64,000 bases of DNA from Pseudomonas sp. UBA1879 (GCF_002338065.1 NZ_DDHJ01000017.1:33381-97380), one strand, 5' to 3'; shown: positions 16,903 to 26,267, counted from the first letter of the stretch. Notes: generated by a model not told the origin, from the sequence alone. Translations and numbers: made by a program.

Positions 16903-17487
16903 CTAGTCGACTCTTTCTGAAAGCTTCAGTATGTAATCAAGTGCCTGTTCCTGGGCATCTTCTTCATCTTCAGTGTTGAAAATGTCCTGGACGGTGTCGT
17001 ATTCCGGCTCGTCCTCGGGTTCATCCATCATTTCATCGTCCTCATAGTCATCGTCCAGGTCATTGAGGGGTGGTTCTGGATGGTGCGACTGGGAGCTTTC
17101 AGTTGCTGGGTTAGGTTGGTTGTCTGCGCTCGGATTGCTGGTGGTGGATGCCGTTTCAGGCGTTGAGCTGCTTGCGGTACCGATCATCTGATTTACCAAG
17201 GCATCGGTCTTGGCTTTAGCCTCTTCATGCGTCTTGCCGACATTGACTGAGCTGCCCAGGATTGCTTGATTGATATCAGCCCACGCCTGGACTTCACCGG
17301 TAGTCATATTGGTGCCATTTTCCTGGAGAGACTTTCGCATCAGGCCTGACGCTACTGCAGAGTCGTATTCCGCCTCGATTTCCAGGTAATCAGAGACGTT
17401 TTTAATGAGGTTTGCCGTACCGCTTAACTTAGGGCTTGGGGCTTCAGGGTCAGGAGATTGACCGTCTGGTGTCGTGTCGTCCGCCAT
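16903..17487 (-). CDS. Hypothetical acidic protein with disordered tail
   Basis: The 194-residue product is unrecognised. Residues ~25-100 are helical and soluble; ~105-140 are rich in Ser, Thr, Pro and Asn and probably disordered; ~141-180 are very acidic (DDDYEDDEMMDEPEDEPEYD). CGAGGATTC precedes the ATG. There is no signal peptide. Acidic tails like this occur in DNA mimics, chaperone-like proteins and nucleic-acid-binding regulators, but nothing points to a specific role here. Confidence 0.6.
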   Translation of the reverse strand: MADDTTPDGQSPDPEAPSPKLSGTANLIKNVSDYLEIEAEYDSAVASGLMRKSLQENGTNMTTGEVQAWADINQAILGSSVNVGKTHEEAKAKTDALVNQMIGTASSSTPETASTTSNPSADNQPNPATESSQSHHPEPPLNDLDDDYEDDEMMDEPEDEPEYDTVQDIFNTEDEEDAQEQALDYILKLSERVD

Positions 17488-17970
17488 TTCGAATCCTCGT
17501 TCGAGTGAGGTCTCTGGAAGTGCCTTACCCTACCGTGAGCCAACCGCGACGTCACTACAGCAAAAGGTGCTAGCCATACCCCTCTATATGCCCAAAACAG
17601 CGCCTTGAGGGGGGCGGTTGCAGAGGGCGGCGGCTTGTTCTGCCTGAGACTTTTTGGCCGATCCAAGTAGTGTAGTGGGCATAGCCGTCACGAAAGCCTG
17701 ACAAGCTGGCCCCATAAGCTCGGCAAGCTATTAGCTTCGGTGCCTATAGCTGGTGAAAGCGATCATCCGCTTACCACCTCTGCGTGAACGTTCTTGCCTT
17801 GCGAAGCGCAAACGATCAGTCTGCGGTCGGCCAAGATTAAGCTGAGAAACTAGGAAAGCCCTAGCCCTAGCCCAAGCTTTGCGTTACCTCATCGCCCTCA
17901 CCCTGTGGCGCTCGACGACCGGATGCTTTTTTAGCGTGAGAAGCCCCAACGGTCTGTCTATAATCCGCGC
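17488..17970. other. Intergenic stretch, nothing recognised
   Basis: These 483 bases separate the divergent 16903 and 17971 genes. No gene, RNA or repeat could be supported; they presumably hold the promoters of both genes. Confidence 0.5.
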
Positions 17971-18516
17971 ATGTTGAATCCGACCGAAATCCGCCCAATC
18001 CTCAAGCAGTGGGTCGCGAAAGCGATGTCCCACGAAGAGAGTGACGTCTTCATTGAGGAGCTGTGCTTCATCGACAAGGCCAGACGTGCCGATCTCGTTC
18101 ATGCCAATGGGAAGCTAACCGCTTTCGAAATCAAGTCTCATGCTGACACCCTGGTGCGTTGGGAGGGCCAGCAACAGGCCTACATGGCTTGCTTTGACGA
18201 AGTCTGGCTATGCTGCCATTCAAAGCACTTGGTCAAGGCTCTTGAGTCATGTCTCCCGCATGTTGGCGTACTTGTCGTCGATGACTATTCCGGCATGGCG
18301 ATGATTCGAAAGGCGAAGCCCAACAAGCTTCAAGATAAATTCCACCTTACGGGATTTTTGTGGCGCAGCGAGCTGGACGCACTCGCGAGCCAGAATGGGG
18401 TGGCAACGAAAAGTCGCGACCTTATAAAAGAGGTGCGCCGCCAACTGAGCGACGCCCTCCCCATGAGCGTAATCAGGTCACATGTACTGGCTAGCTTGAA
18501 GCAACGTTACCGCTAG
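17971..18516 (+). CDS. sce7726 family protein (PD-(D/E)XK-like)
   Basis: The 181-residue protein matches the sce7726 pattern: ARRADLVHANGKLTAFEIKS, with D41 and E53-I-K55 as a PD-(D/E)XK-type D...ExK core, then LVRWEGQQQAY and FDEVWLCC. The family is uncharacterised, and its members commonly lie beside sce7725/beta-family proteins. Here that partner gene (18513-19577) is convergent and overlaps by four bases at the 3' ends. The catalytic-looking residues suggest a nuclease; this has not been shown from the sequence alone. Confidence 0.75.
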   Translation: MLNPTEIRPILKQWVAKAMSHEESDVFIEELCFIDKARRADLVHANGKLTAFEIKSHADTLVRWEGQQQAYMACFDEVWLCCHSKHLVKALESCLPHVGVLVVDDYSGMAMIRKAKPNKLQDKFHLTGFLWRSELDALASQNGVATKSRDLIKEVRRQLSDALPMSVIRSHVLASLKQRYR

Positions 18517-19577
18517 AGTAAGTCATCGGCATCAAGATCATCGAAACCGTCAGTATCTGCTATGGACTGGATCATGGCGCAAATGTGCTGATTGATCCTG
18601 TAGCCATTCCATGTTCCGTTGTTCCCGTAACCGGTAGATGTAGCAACAATTCTGCCGTACTCGCGAGTAGCCCAGCAGAAGTCATCGCCGTGGTAACCGG
18701 GCAGCCCTCTGATCTCCTGGGCAATTTCAACGTACCGCACGAATTCCTTATCCGAACCTTTGCGCCGTTGCCACCATTCCGTTGGGGTGTAATAACAGGC
18801 AAAAGGAAGAACCGGCATGCCTCGTATGTATTCCATCGGAGCGGTCGGGTTGGTTGCGGCGTAATCCCCATAGACAATATTCGACTCTATAGCACTGGTA
18901 TCGACCCGTGCTTGCCACGCAACATCGTAACAGGCGGAGGAGCGGGAGGTATTTGAGGCAGGCTTATCGATAGGGAAGGAGGTGCTCATCAGAACCAGTT
19001 TCCGTATCTGATAGCTGTTGAGTTGACGCAGCGATACATTGAAATCCGACCCTGAGGCAGTATTGGCCGGAGCGGTGGCACCGAAGTCCAAAATCACAGT
19101 CGCGGTGTCCGGGCGTTCAAGAGCATCCAGAATGGATAACAACCTGTTCCACGAAGTCGTAGTGGGCTTTTCTGGGCAGGTAACCCTGATAGCAATATGT
19201 GGGAAATCGCCCTGAAGAGCGAGTGCGCTTTGGATGACTGCTCGCTGGGGATCATCATCCACCCAGGACACCACTGGTATAACGTTCTGGTTGATACCTG
19301 CCACATCGGAGAAGAAGCGACGTTTGTTCTCAAACGCGCCATGAGGATTGTGCAGGTCATTCGTAGTAATGAAGGCTTCAGCTACGTCTTTCGTTACTCT
19401 TGAAACGTCTAGGAAAAAAGGATGCTCAGTCCAATTCGCCAGGAATGTTTGTAGGTGTCTGTCCTCGTCACCCCGCATGTCTAGCAGCGGAGCTACAACG
19501 TCCCGCCTGTGGTCTTCCAGATTTATCAGCGCCTTAACGTCATTCTGACCAACGCGCAAACAAGCTACGTATTGCAT
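18513..19577 (-). CDS. Beta family protein (phage T4 beta-protein-like)
   Basis: An AAGGAG six bases before the ATG at 19577 fixes the start (354 residues); the open frame reaches back to 19631 without support. The N-terminus YVACLRVGQNDVKALINLED and the overall plan resemble the Beta_protein family named after a T4 protein, which is also related to sce7725. The gene ends inside the convergent sce7726 gene. The biochemical function of the family is unknown; the pairing suggests a two-component module, perhaps related to phage conflict. Confidence 0.65.
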   Translation of the reverse strand: MQYVACLRVGQNDVKALINLEDHRRDVVAPLLDMRGDEDRHLQTFLANWTEHPFFLDVSRVTKDVAEAFITTNDLHNPHGAFENKRRFFSDVAGINQNVIPVVSWVDDDPQRAVIQSALALQGDFPHIAIRVTCPEKPTTTSWNRLLSILDALERPDTATVILDFGATAPANTASGSDFNVSLRQLNSYQIRKLVLMSTSFPIDKPASNTSRSSACYDVAWQARVDTSAIESNIVYGDYAATNPTAPMEYIRGMPVLPFACYYTPTEWWQRRKGSDKEFVRYVEIAQEIRGLPGYHGDDFCWATREYGRIVATSTGYGNNGTWNGYRINQHICAMIQSIADTDGFDDLDADDLL

Positions 19578-20061
19578 CCTGCACTCCTTGCATGCTGTGT
19601 AAAAACGGCTTAGCCATCCCGCCGAGTGCACAGCGAGTTAAAGGCCCGAGGGTCAGCAAGCGTCGATACACAGGGCATATCGGCGCGTTGCGCAGCCACA
19701 GGCCTTTCGTGCTCCCAGCGAGACGGCAGGTGGAGATCTGAACGATAGCACTTGGCCAGTCAATAAAGGCGTTATTGTGTTATTTTTTGGCGATTCGCGG
19801 TGTGGGCTGGCCATTTCCGTGGATACCTGAGCATTTCCAGCCGCAGGTTCTGACTGCTGGCATAGCTGGAGCTTGGACGGCGTGCGCACTCGGTTCTTCA
19901 GAAGGAGATGGTGAGGATCTGAGGAAGGCGATCAAAATTTTCCATTCCATCAGTATGTTTGGCGTTGGTATACCTCATGTTGGCGCCTTGTACAGATCGC
20001 TTTTTCACCCACGCCGTCGATAAAATAAAACTGTATTAACGCTAGCTGATGGGTGGTGTAT
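19578..20061. other. Intergenic stretch, nothing recognised
   Basis: No gene or structured element could be supported in these 484 bases. An open frame at 19775-20023 has no ribosome binding site and no recognisable protein character. Confidence 0.45.
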
Positions 20062-20352
20062 ATGGGTAGCCCAGATTACAAACGCGCTGGGTATATTGAT
20101 TTATACAATAAAACACTGGCGAGACACTGTGACTGGGAGGTCGAGCTTTTTAACTCTCCTCACGATGGCCAATATTCATTGAAAGTCTTTCGCCTCGGCT
20201 CTAAAGAGGGATCTCAAAACGATCATCTTCGATTCTTTATGGGCTGTATTCCACCAGAGACGCCCGTGGGGGCGCTCATCTGTTGCGGCTCGCTGTGCCT
20301 GCATTACTACAAGCTGGGTGTCTCGGAGGGTGGCGTTCCGGCCTCCATGTGA
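20062..20352 (+). CDS. Hypothetical protein
   Basis: A 96-residue product from the ATG at 20062, which follows GGGTGG; two in-frame GTG codons just upstream (20053, 20056) are alternatives. It is not recognised. The N-terminal half looks like a small alpha/beta unit (CDWEVELFNSPHDGQYSLKV) and there are four cysteines towards the end. It precedes the 20471 gene by 118 bases on the same strand. Confidence 0.45.
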   Translation: MGSPDYKRAGYIDLYNKTLARHCDWEVELFNSPHDGQYSLKVFRLGSKEGSQNDHLRFFMGCIPPETPVGALICCGSLCLHYYKLGVSEGGVPASM

Positions 20353-20470
20353 TGCTCTGTTTTTTTGGAGTGCTGCTGGTGGCTCTACCTTGCGGGTTTC
20401 AAGGAGGTAGGCGGTTGTCCCGCCCAGCCAAGCTTGTCACTATGGCTGATTCTTTCAGACGAGAATCAGC

Positions 20471-21238
20471 ATGCGAACAGCACTTCACCGAGACACCCTC
20501 CAAACGCTGGATGCTGAGGGCTACGAAGACGCGTATGGCAAGCCCGTCGATCAATACGGCCATGAGGTCGCACGCCCTCCGGCGCTTTGCGAAGTGTGTA
20601 GGCAGGATGTGTTCCTTCGGGCAGAGCACAGCAAGAAGCGCACCCCCAATTTTGTGCACTTCGAGGGCAGCGCCTTCTGTCCGATCAAAGCATTCAACGG
20701 TGCGGCCTATCGCGCCCTCAACCCGGTACCCGGCAACCCTGCTCACGCACAGGTTCTTCGCGCCGACTTTTTCGCAACGTGGCGGTATCACTGGCACGAG
20801 TTCGATCGCATCATCCATTTCGCCACCGTCGAGAGCTTCGTCAGCGTTCTGCAATACGCTGATCGGCATGGCATCTGGCATTACCGGGACATGCGCGTGC
20901 AAGATGTCCTGCCCGTGCTCCTGACACTCATGGACTTTCCTCCTCTTAAAAAATCCAAGGGATATCTGCGAGACTACGGCCTGCGGTTTCTTTACGTAGG
21001 CACTGTTGCCAATACAAATGAATATTGGAACCTGCCTGCGCATCAGCGGCATCTCATCAGGGCGAAGTATGAGTTTCCGGGGGGAACCAGGACTCTCCAG
21101 TCCGATAAAATTTCAGCTAAGCCCTTGGTTGTGTTCGACGCCGCTTATCTCGCGGCTCGATACGATTTGAATCCAAATAATCAGCCAGTGGCGCATGAGG
21201 TTGTTGTTAACGCCATGGCTAGGGCGTTTCGGGTATAG
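20471..21238 (+). CDS. Hypothetical protein with possible zinc site (CoiA-like N-terminus)
   Basis: The 255-residue protein has C40-x2-C43, then R50, FVH63F and C70, in a layout reminiscent of the zinc-binding N-terminus of CoiA-like competence nucleases (C-x2-C...hFxH). The C-terminal 180 residues are unassigned and no D...ExK core is evident. The start follows GACGAGAA. No competence genes are near. Assignment to CoiA is tentative. Confidence 0.5.
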   Translation: MRTALHRDTLQTLDAEGYEDAYGKPVDQYGHEVARPPALCEVCRQDVFLRAEHSKKRTPNFVHFEGSAFCPIKAFNGAAYRALNPVPGNPAHAQVLRADFFATWRYHWHEFDRIIHFATVESFVSVLQYADRHGIWHYRDMRVQDVLPVLLTLMDFPPLKKSKGYLRDYGLRFLYVGTVANTNEYWNLPAHQRHLIRAKYEFPGGTRTLQSDKISAKPLVVFDAAYLAARYDLNPNNQPVAHEVVVNAMARAFRV

Positions 21239-21508
21239 ATCTAGACGGACTGTTTGGTTGATTTGGCCTTGATTGTTTGTTGAGAGAGCAAAGGGCTAAA
21301 GGGGCAGCAAGCGGAGCGCGCCAGGCGTGCAGGATCAAAGCCCGTAGGGCCAAGACAGGCCGGCGCAGCCGGGCGGCTTGGCTCGCGAGAGCCGGCCCGC
21401 TAGGGCACGCACACCGTTCATACACACCGTTTACGCCGGATTTTTTCCAGCGGATCAGATAGGGTTCGACAGGTTGCACCGCATTGGAAGCGGTCGGGAG
21501 AGGAAGTC

Positions 21509-22390
21509 GTGCCACGCATCAGCACCGTCGATATGATGTTTTTGGATGTGCTCTTCGAGATGGAAGGCGGCTACGTCCTGGATTTTTCAAACCGAACCTT
21601 CTCTGAGTTTTTCGCCAGGGACTTGGGTATCGATATCGATCATCCATCCTTCACTCAGGATGGCACCTCGAAGGGGCGCCGGCTCCGGTGTTTTCTCCGG
21701 TTGGCCGATGCCGCCACAGCACGTCGCGCGCTAGAGGCGCTATGGAACTACCGCCAACGCAGGCAGCAGCAGCTTCGGAATGATGAGGCGGTCGTGGATG
21801 CGCACGGGCGATTCTCTGCGCTTTTGCGATCACTGGATTCTCCTGGTGGTGCGGACGCTGATCACCGAGCCCCTCCCTTCGCGACAGTGAGTGGGTTTGA
21901 ACGGGATCAGCGTTTCCAGGCGCTACGGCAGGAACTCTTCGACATCCGAAACCTGGCACCGCAGGCGCGTGGATATGCCTTCGAATCCTTCCTGCAGAAC
22001 CTCTTCGGATCGTCCGAACTACAGCCGAGAGCGCCTTTCAGGTTGGACGGCGAGCAGATCGATGGCAGCTTTCAACTCGGTGGTGACACCTACCTGGTGG
22101 AGGCGAAATGGCTTCAGGGGGTTGTGGGCGTTGGGGAGCTTCATACCTTTCATGGCAAGGTTGATCAGAAGGCAGCTTGGACGAGGGGGCTGTTCATCAG
22201 CTATTCAGGCTTCACGGATGTGGGCCTGGAGGCATTTGGCCGAGGGAAGAAAGTGATCTGCATGTCGGGTGAAGACATTTACCTTGCGCTGGGTGGGAAG
22301 GTGCCAATTCGAGAGCTCATAGAGCGCAAGGCGAGGATGGCGGCTGAGAGCGGGCGGACGTTCGTGCCTTTTGGTGAGCTTTTTCCCTAG
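21509..22390 (+). CDS. Restriction-endonuclease-fold protein
   Basis: The 293-residue protein starts with GTG behind GAGAGGAAG. The C-terminal half has E159 (RGYAFESFLQ), D185 (EQIDGSF) and E198-A-K200 (YLVEAKW), the PD-(D/E)XK core seen in Mrr-like endonucleases, followed by GLFISYSGF and KVICMSGEDIYLAL, which also fit that fold. The N-terminal ~125 residues are unassigned and may sense a signal or bind DNA. No methyltransferase is adjacent, so a modification-dependent or stand-alone nuclease is more likely than a classic restriction pair. It is the last intact gene before the thyA remnant. Confidence 0.7.
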   Translation: MPRISTVDMMFLDVLFEMEGGYVLDFSNRTFSEFFARDLGIDIDHPSFTQDGTSKGRRLRCFLRLADAATARRALEALWNYRQRRQQQLRNDEAVVDAHGRFSALLRSLDSPGGADADHRAPPFATVSGFERDQRFQALRQELFDIRNLAPQARGYAFESFLQNLFGSSELQPRAPFRLDGEQIDGSFQLGGDTYLVEAKWLQGVVGVGELHTFHGKVDQKAAWTRGLFISYSGFTDVGLEAFGRGKKVICMSGEDIYLALGGKVPIRELIERKARMAAESGRTFVPFGELFP

Positions 22391-22562
22391 GTAGGGCAAG
22401 GTCTCCGGAGTTTTAGGGGCTTCATGGATTCAACCGAAGAATACTGGGTTTATTTACAGCTAGGATGTTGCCTTGTAGCTGTGCAATTTGTATAATGCAC
22501 ATATACCGGATTGGAAGGAAAGAAGCTGTTCTAGGCGTACAGTGCAATAAAGTGGGGTGAGG

Positions 22563-22850
22563 AGATTCCTCGGCTTGCCGTACAACATCGCCGCGCTCGC
22601 GTTGCTGACCCACATGCTGGCGCAACAGTGCGACCTGATCCCCCACGAAATCATTGTCAGCCTGGGCGACACACACGCCTACTCGAACCACGAAGAGCAG
22701 ATCGCCACGCAGCTGACCCGCACGCCAAAAAGGCTGCCTGAGCTGAAGATCAACCGTCGTCCAGAAAGCATCTACGACTACCGTTTTGAAGATTTCGAAA
22801 TCGTAGGATACGACGCTGACCCCAACATCAAGGCGCCTGTGGCGGTTTGA
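22563..22850 (+). pseudogene. thyA: 3' fragment of thymidylate synthase gene
   Basis: The 95-residue reading from FLGLPYNIAALALLTHMLAQ, through LGDTHAYSNHEEQ, to YDYRFEDFEIVGYDADPNIK and the stop is the C-terminal third of ThyA, with the dUMP-contact residues of that part intact. The homology starts abruptly at FLGLP; the codons before it (from a GTG at 22557) are not ThyA. The catalytic Cys region is missing, so no enzyme can be made. This is a truncated remnant, probably left at the island border. Confidence 0.85.
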
Positions 22851-23180
22851 GTTTGATGGCTTGCACAGACTGACCTGTGGGCCGGCAAGCCGGCCCCCGC
22901 ACAAAAGGCGGCACACGGTTTCAACTTCCCTATAAAAACGTGCAGCTCTTTGATGTTCTAACCAGTTAAACCCTAACTTTCGGTTCATTTAATTTAATGA
23001 AATTCTGGATTGTTGCAGTTATGTCATAACTGTTTTGCAAGCCAGTAAACAAAATGCGTTCGATAGATATTTTCAATCCATCGACCGGCTATATTGCGTT
23101 TAATTCCGGGGTTTGTTTGTTCTATAGTCGGCGTCTACCTATAAGTCTTTAGCCTGACAACGCGTTTGGAATCACCCTCC
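22851..23180. other. Intergenic stretch upstream of cfa
   Basis: Contains one REP-like hairpin near 22880-22904 (GGGCCGGC-AA-GCCGGCCC core) and then an AT-rich stretch that presumably holds the cfa promoter. No gene is seen. Confidence 0.5.
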
Positions 23181-24338
23181 ATGACCACGACGAACTTCAG
23201 CACTGATACTTACTCCAGCAACTCCTCAGGTCTTTATCGCACCGCTGCAAAAATCCTCAACGAAGCCGGGATCCAAATCAATGGATCCGCCCCCTCTGAC
23301 ATTCGCTTCAATGGCCCTGGCGTTCTTGAACGGGCCTTCGCCCAGGGAAATCTTGGATTGGGCGAGGCCTACATGGATGGCCAATGGGACAGCGAGCACC
23401 TTGATGAGTTTTTTCATCGGCTGTTGAAGACGCGCATGACCGACGACGTCAAGCCGATACGCCTGTTGTTCTACGCGCTCATGGCCAGGTTCATGAACCG
23501 GCAGAACATCAAACGCTCCAAAACCGTCGGCGAAGTGCATTACGACTTGGGGAACGACTTCTACTCGAAGATGCTCGACTCGCGCATGACCTACACCTGC
23601 GGGTATTGGGAAAACGCGACCACCCTTGAAGAAGCGCAGACTGCCAAACTCGACCTGATTTGTCGCAAACTGCAACTCAAGCCGGGCATGCGCGTGCTGG
23701 ACATTGGCTGCGGCTGGGGCAGTTTCATGAGCTATGCCGCCGAACATTACGGCGTTGAAGCGGTGGGCGTGAGTATTTCCAAGGAACAGATTGCCTGGGC
23801 CAAGGAGCGTTACAAACACCTGCCGCTGGAGTTCCGCTTCCAGGATTACCGAGAGCTGGACGAACAGTTCGACGCCATTGCCAGTGTCGGCATGTTTGAG
23901 CACGTGGGTCGCAAGAACCACCGGGAATACATGGAATTGGCGCATCGCTGTTTGAAGCCTGGCGGGTTGTTCCTGCTGCATACCATAGGCAAGAATCAGC
24001 GCAACTCCTACCCGGATCCATGGATCGACAAATATATATTCCCGAACGGTGACCTGCCTTCAATCGGTCAAATGGGCGATGCCATGGATGGATTATTTGT
24101 GGTCGAGGATTTGCACAACTTTGGCGCAGATTACGACAAGACACTCATGGCTTGGCACGACAACTTCATGAGCGCCTGGCCGCAGTTTGAATCGCAGTTG
24201 GGCGAACGCTTCTATCGCATGTGGCGTTATTACCTGCTGTCCTGCGCTGGCGCTTTCCGCGCGCGGGATATTCAATTGTGGCAATGGGTACTCTCCAAAG
24301 GCGGCGTGCCGCACGGGTATCATCGCAGCCAGATCTAG
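23181..24338 (+). CDS. cfa: Cyclopropane-fatty-acyl-phospholipid synthase
   Basis: The 385-residue product has the family hallmark YDLGNDFYSKMLD and CGYWE before the SAM-binding VLDIGCGWGSFMSYAAEHYG, and YDKTLMAWHDNF towards the end. Length matches E. coli Cfa. The enzyme methylenates cis double bonds in membrane phospholipid chains using S-adenosylmethionine, usually on entry into stationary phase or under stress. The ATG at 23181 is preferred over a TTG at 23166. It is monocistronic. It is the first clear housekeeping gene right of the island. Confidence 0.93.
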   Translation: MTTTNFSTDTYSSNSSGLYRTAAKILNEAGIQINGSAPSDIRFNGPGVLERAFAQGNLGLGEAYMDGQWDSEHLDEFFHRLLKTRMTDDVKPIRLLFYALMARFMNRQNIKRSKTVGEVHYDLGNDFYSKMLDSRMTYTCGYWENATTLEEAQTAKLDLICRKLQLKPGMRVLDIGCGWGSFMSYAAEHYGVEAVGVSISKEQIAWAKERYKHLPLEFRFQDYRELDEQFDAIASVGMFEHVGRKNHREYMELAHRCLKPGGLFLLHTIGKNQRNSYPDPWIDKYIFPNGDLPSIGQMGDAMDGLFVVEDLHNFGADYDKTLMAWHDNFMSAWPQFESQLGERFYRMWRYYLLSCAGAFRARDIQLWQWVLSKGGVPHGYHRSQI

Positions 24339-24356
24339 GACTCAGCGTTGTAGACA

Positions 24357-24439
24357 TGTGAGAGTGGGCTTGCTCACGAAAGCGGACTGCCGGGCATCAT
24401 TGTGTGTCCATAGCTCGCATTCGTGAGCACACTCACTCC
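24357..24439. repeat. Degenerate REP-like inverted repeat
   Basis: GTGAGAGTGGGCTTGCTCACGAAAG and CATTCGTGAGCACACTCAC form an imperfect doublet resembling the REPINs elsewhere in the window, but diverged. It lies just downstream of cfa. Confidence 0.5.
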
Positions 24440-24472
24440 ACCGTTTTTCGCCATCTTTGAAAATGTGCACTG

Positions 24473-24492
24473 ACTATCATGAAACCGATAGT
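24473..24492. promoter_or_regulatory. Short dyad upstream of katA, possible operator
   Basis: ACTATC (24473-24478) and GATAGT (24487-24492) are perfect complements eight bases apart in the katA upstream region. OxyR sites contain CTAT/ATAG half-sites, but the spacing here differs from the consensus, so assignment to OxyR is weak. Confidence 0.3.
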
Positions 24493-24634
24493 CAATTAAC
24501 TTCCTCTATGCACCCAGTGCGGCATCACAATGAGCTTCTATCGAAGGTTTTCTTTATCGTTCGCCCATCGAACAGAAATTGGGCGGACTTGAGGAAGGGC
24601 CGCTCGGAAAAATGATCCCCGAGGAGAGAAGCGC

Positions 24635-26083
24635 ATGAGCAACAAACTGACGACCGCATTCGGTGCCCCTGTTGTCGACAACCAGAACATCCAGACCGCT
24701 GGCCCCCACGGCCCGGCGCTGTTGCAGGACGTCTGGTTCCTGGAAAAACTCGCTCACTTTGACCGCGAAGTCATTCCGGAGCGTCGCATGCACGCCAAAG
24801 GCTCAGGCGCATTCGGCACCTTCACCGTGACCCACGACATCACCCGGTTCACTCGCGCGAAAATCTTCTCGCAGGTCGGTAAGCAGACCGAACTGTTCGC
24901 CCGCTTCTCAACCGTGGCCGGTGAGCGAGGCGCTGCGGACGCTGAACGCGACATTCGCGGTTTCGCCCTGAAGTTTTACACCGAAGAGGGCAACTGGGAT
25001 TTGGTCGGCAATAACACCCCGGTGTTCTTTCTGCGCGACCCGCTGAAATTCCCTGACCTGAACCACGCCGTAAAACGCGACCCGCGTACCGGCATGCGCA
25101 GTGCGGAAAACAACTGGGACTTCTGGACGCAACTGCCTGAAGCATTTCACCAAGTCACCGTGGTCATGAGCGAGCGCGGCATCCCTCGCAGCTACCGCGA
25201 GATGCACGGTTTCGGCAGCCACACCTACAGCTTCCTCAACGCACAGCACGAACGTTTCTGGGTCAAATTCCATTTCGTGTCCCAGCAGGGCATCGCCAAC
25301 CTGACTGACGCCGAAGCGCAGGACCTCGTGGGCCGTGATCGTGAGTCGCATCACCGCGATCTGTATGAAAGCATCGAAAGCGGCAACTTCCCGCGCTGGA
25401 AGCTGTTCGTGCAGATCATGCCGGAGAGGGAAGCGGGCTCCTACCACATCAACCCGTTCGACCTGACCAAAGTCTGGCCGAAGGGCGACTACCCGCTGAT
25501 CGAAGTGGGCGTGTTCGAGCTGAACCGCAACCCGGAGAACAACTTCGCTGACGTCGAACAGGCCGCGTTCGCGCCCTCCAACGTAGTGCCGGGTATCAGT
25601 TTTTCGCCGGACAAAATGCTGCAAGGCCGCCTGTTCTCCTACGGCGATGCCCAGCGCTACCGCTTGAGCGTCAATCACCACCAGATTCCGGTGAACTCGC
25701 CAAAAGCAGCGCTGCACGTCAACAGCTACCACCGCGACGGCCTGATGCGCATCGACGGTAACCGTGGCGGCATGACCTCGTACGAGCCCAACACCAAAGG
25801 CGCGTTTCAGGAGCAGCCGGATTTTCGCGAGCCGCCACTGTCCATCGAAGGTGCAGCAGGTCACTGGAACCACCGCGTGGACGATGACTACTTCTCGCAG
25901 CCGGGCAACCTGTTCCGCAAGATGAGCCCGAAAGAGCAGCAGTCGCTGTTCGACAACACCGCACGTGCCCTGCGTGGCGTGTCGGCGCCGATCATCGCAC
26001 TGCACATCAAGCACTGCAGCTTGGCCGACCCAGCGTACGGCGCGGGTGTGACTGAGGCGGTGGAGCGAATTCACCACGGCTAA
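24635..26083 (+). CDS. katA: Monofunctional haem catalase, KatA type
   Basis: The 482-residue product has the length of the small-subunit (clade 3) catalases such as P. aeruginosa KatA. H53 (RRMHAKG) and N126 (VGNNTPVFF) are the distal catalytic residues, and RLFSYGDAQRYRL supplies the proximal haem Tyr. It disproportionates hydrogen peroxide in the cytoplasm. GAGGAG precedes the ATG. A strong terminator follows at once, so it is a single-gene unit. A short dyad lies ~150 bases upstream. Confidence 0.93.
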   Translation: MSNKLTTAFGAPVVDNQNIQTAGPHGPALLQDVWFLEKLAHFDREVIPERRMHAKGSGAFGTFTVTHDITRFTRAKIFSQVGKQTELFARFSTVAGERGAADAERDIRGFALKFYTEEGNWDLVGNNTPVFFLRDPLKFPDLNHAVKRDPRTGMRSAENNWDFWTQLPEAFHQVTVVMSERGIPRSYREMHGFGSHTYSFLNAQHERFWVKFHFVSQQGIANLTDAEAQDLVGRDRESHHRDLYESIESGNFPRWKLFVQIMPEREAGSYHINPFDLTKVWPKGDYPLIEVGVFELNRNPENNFADVEQAAFAPSNVVPGISFSPDKMLQGRLFSYGDAQRYRLSVNHHQIPVNSPKAALHVNSYHRDGLMRIDGNRGGMTSYEPNTKGAFQEQPDFREPPLSIEGAAGHWNHRVDDDYFSQPGNLFRKMSPKEQQSLFDNTARALRGVSAPIIALHIKHCSLADPAYGAGVTEAVERIHHG

Positions 26084-26100
26084 CGGTGGCTGTTGCACGA

Positions 26101-26136
26101 AGCCCCCAACCTGGCTGACGGGTTGGGGGCTTTTTT
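26101..26136 (+). terminator. Rho-independent terminator of katA
   Basis: AGCCCCCAAC pairs with GTTGGGGGCT across an eleven-base loop and is followed by a run of T. Confidence 0.92.
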
Positions 26137-26160
26137 GTGCTCGAAACAAACGCGTTTCTT

Positions 26161-26246
26161 GTAGGAGTGAGCTTGCTCGCGATGACGTCGTATCAGACCC
26201 ATCTTCATTCCCGAGATATTGCCATCGCGAGCGAGCTCACTCCTAC
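26161..26246. repeat. REPIN (inverted REP doublet)
   Basis: GTAGGAGTGAGCTTGCTCGCGATG and its near-complement CATCGCGAGCGAGCTCACTCC-TAC face each other across a ~40-base spacer. The same family recurs at 32017, 33564, 51979 and 52290. Confidence 0.88.
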
Positions 26247-26267
26247 AGGTCAGGCGTTCCTTCAGAT

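Noticed and set aside
19775..20023. 82-codon plus-strand frame
   Set aside because: No ribosome binding site and no protein-like pattern.
1..22562. Prophage or conjugative element
   Set aside because: No integrase, capsid, tail, relaxase or type IV secretion genes are present in the window, so only the neutral term island is used.
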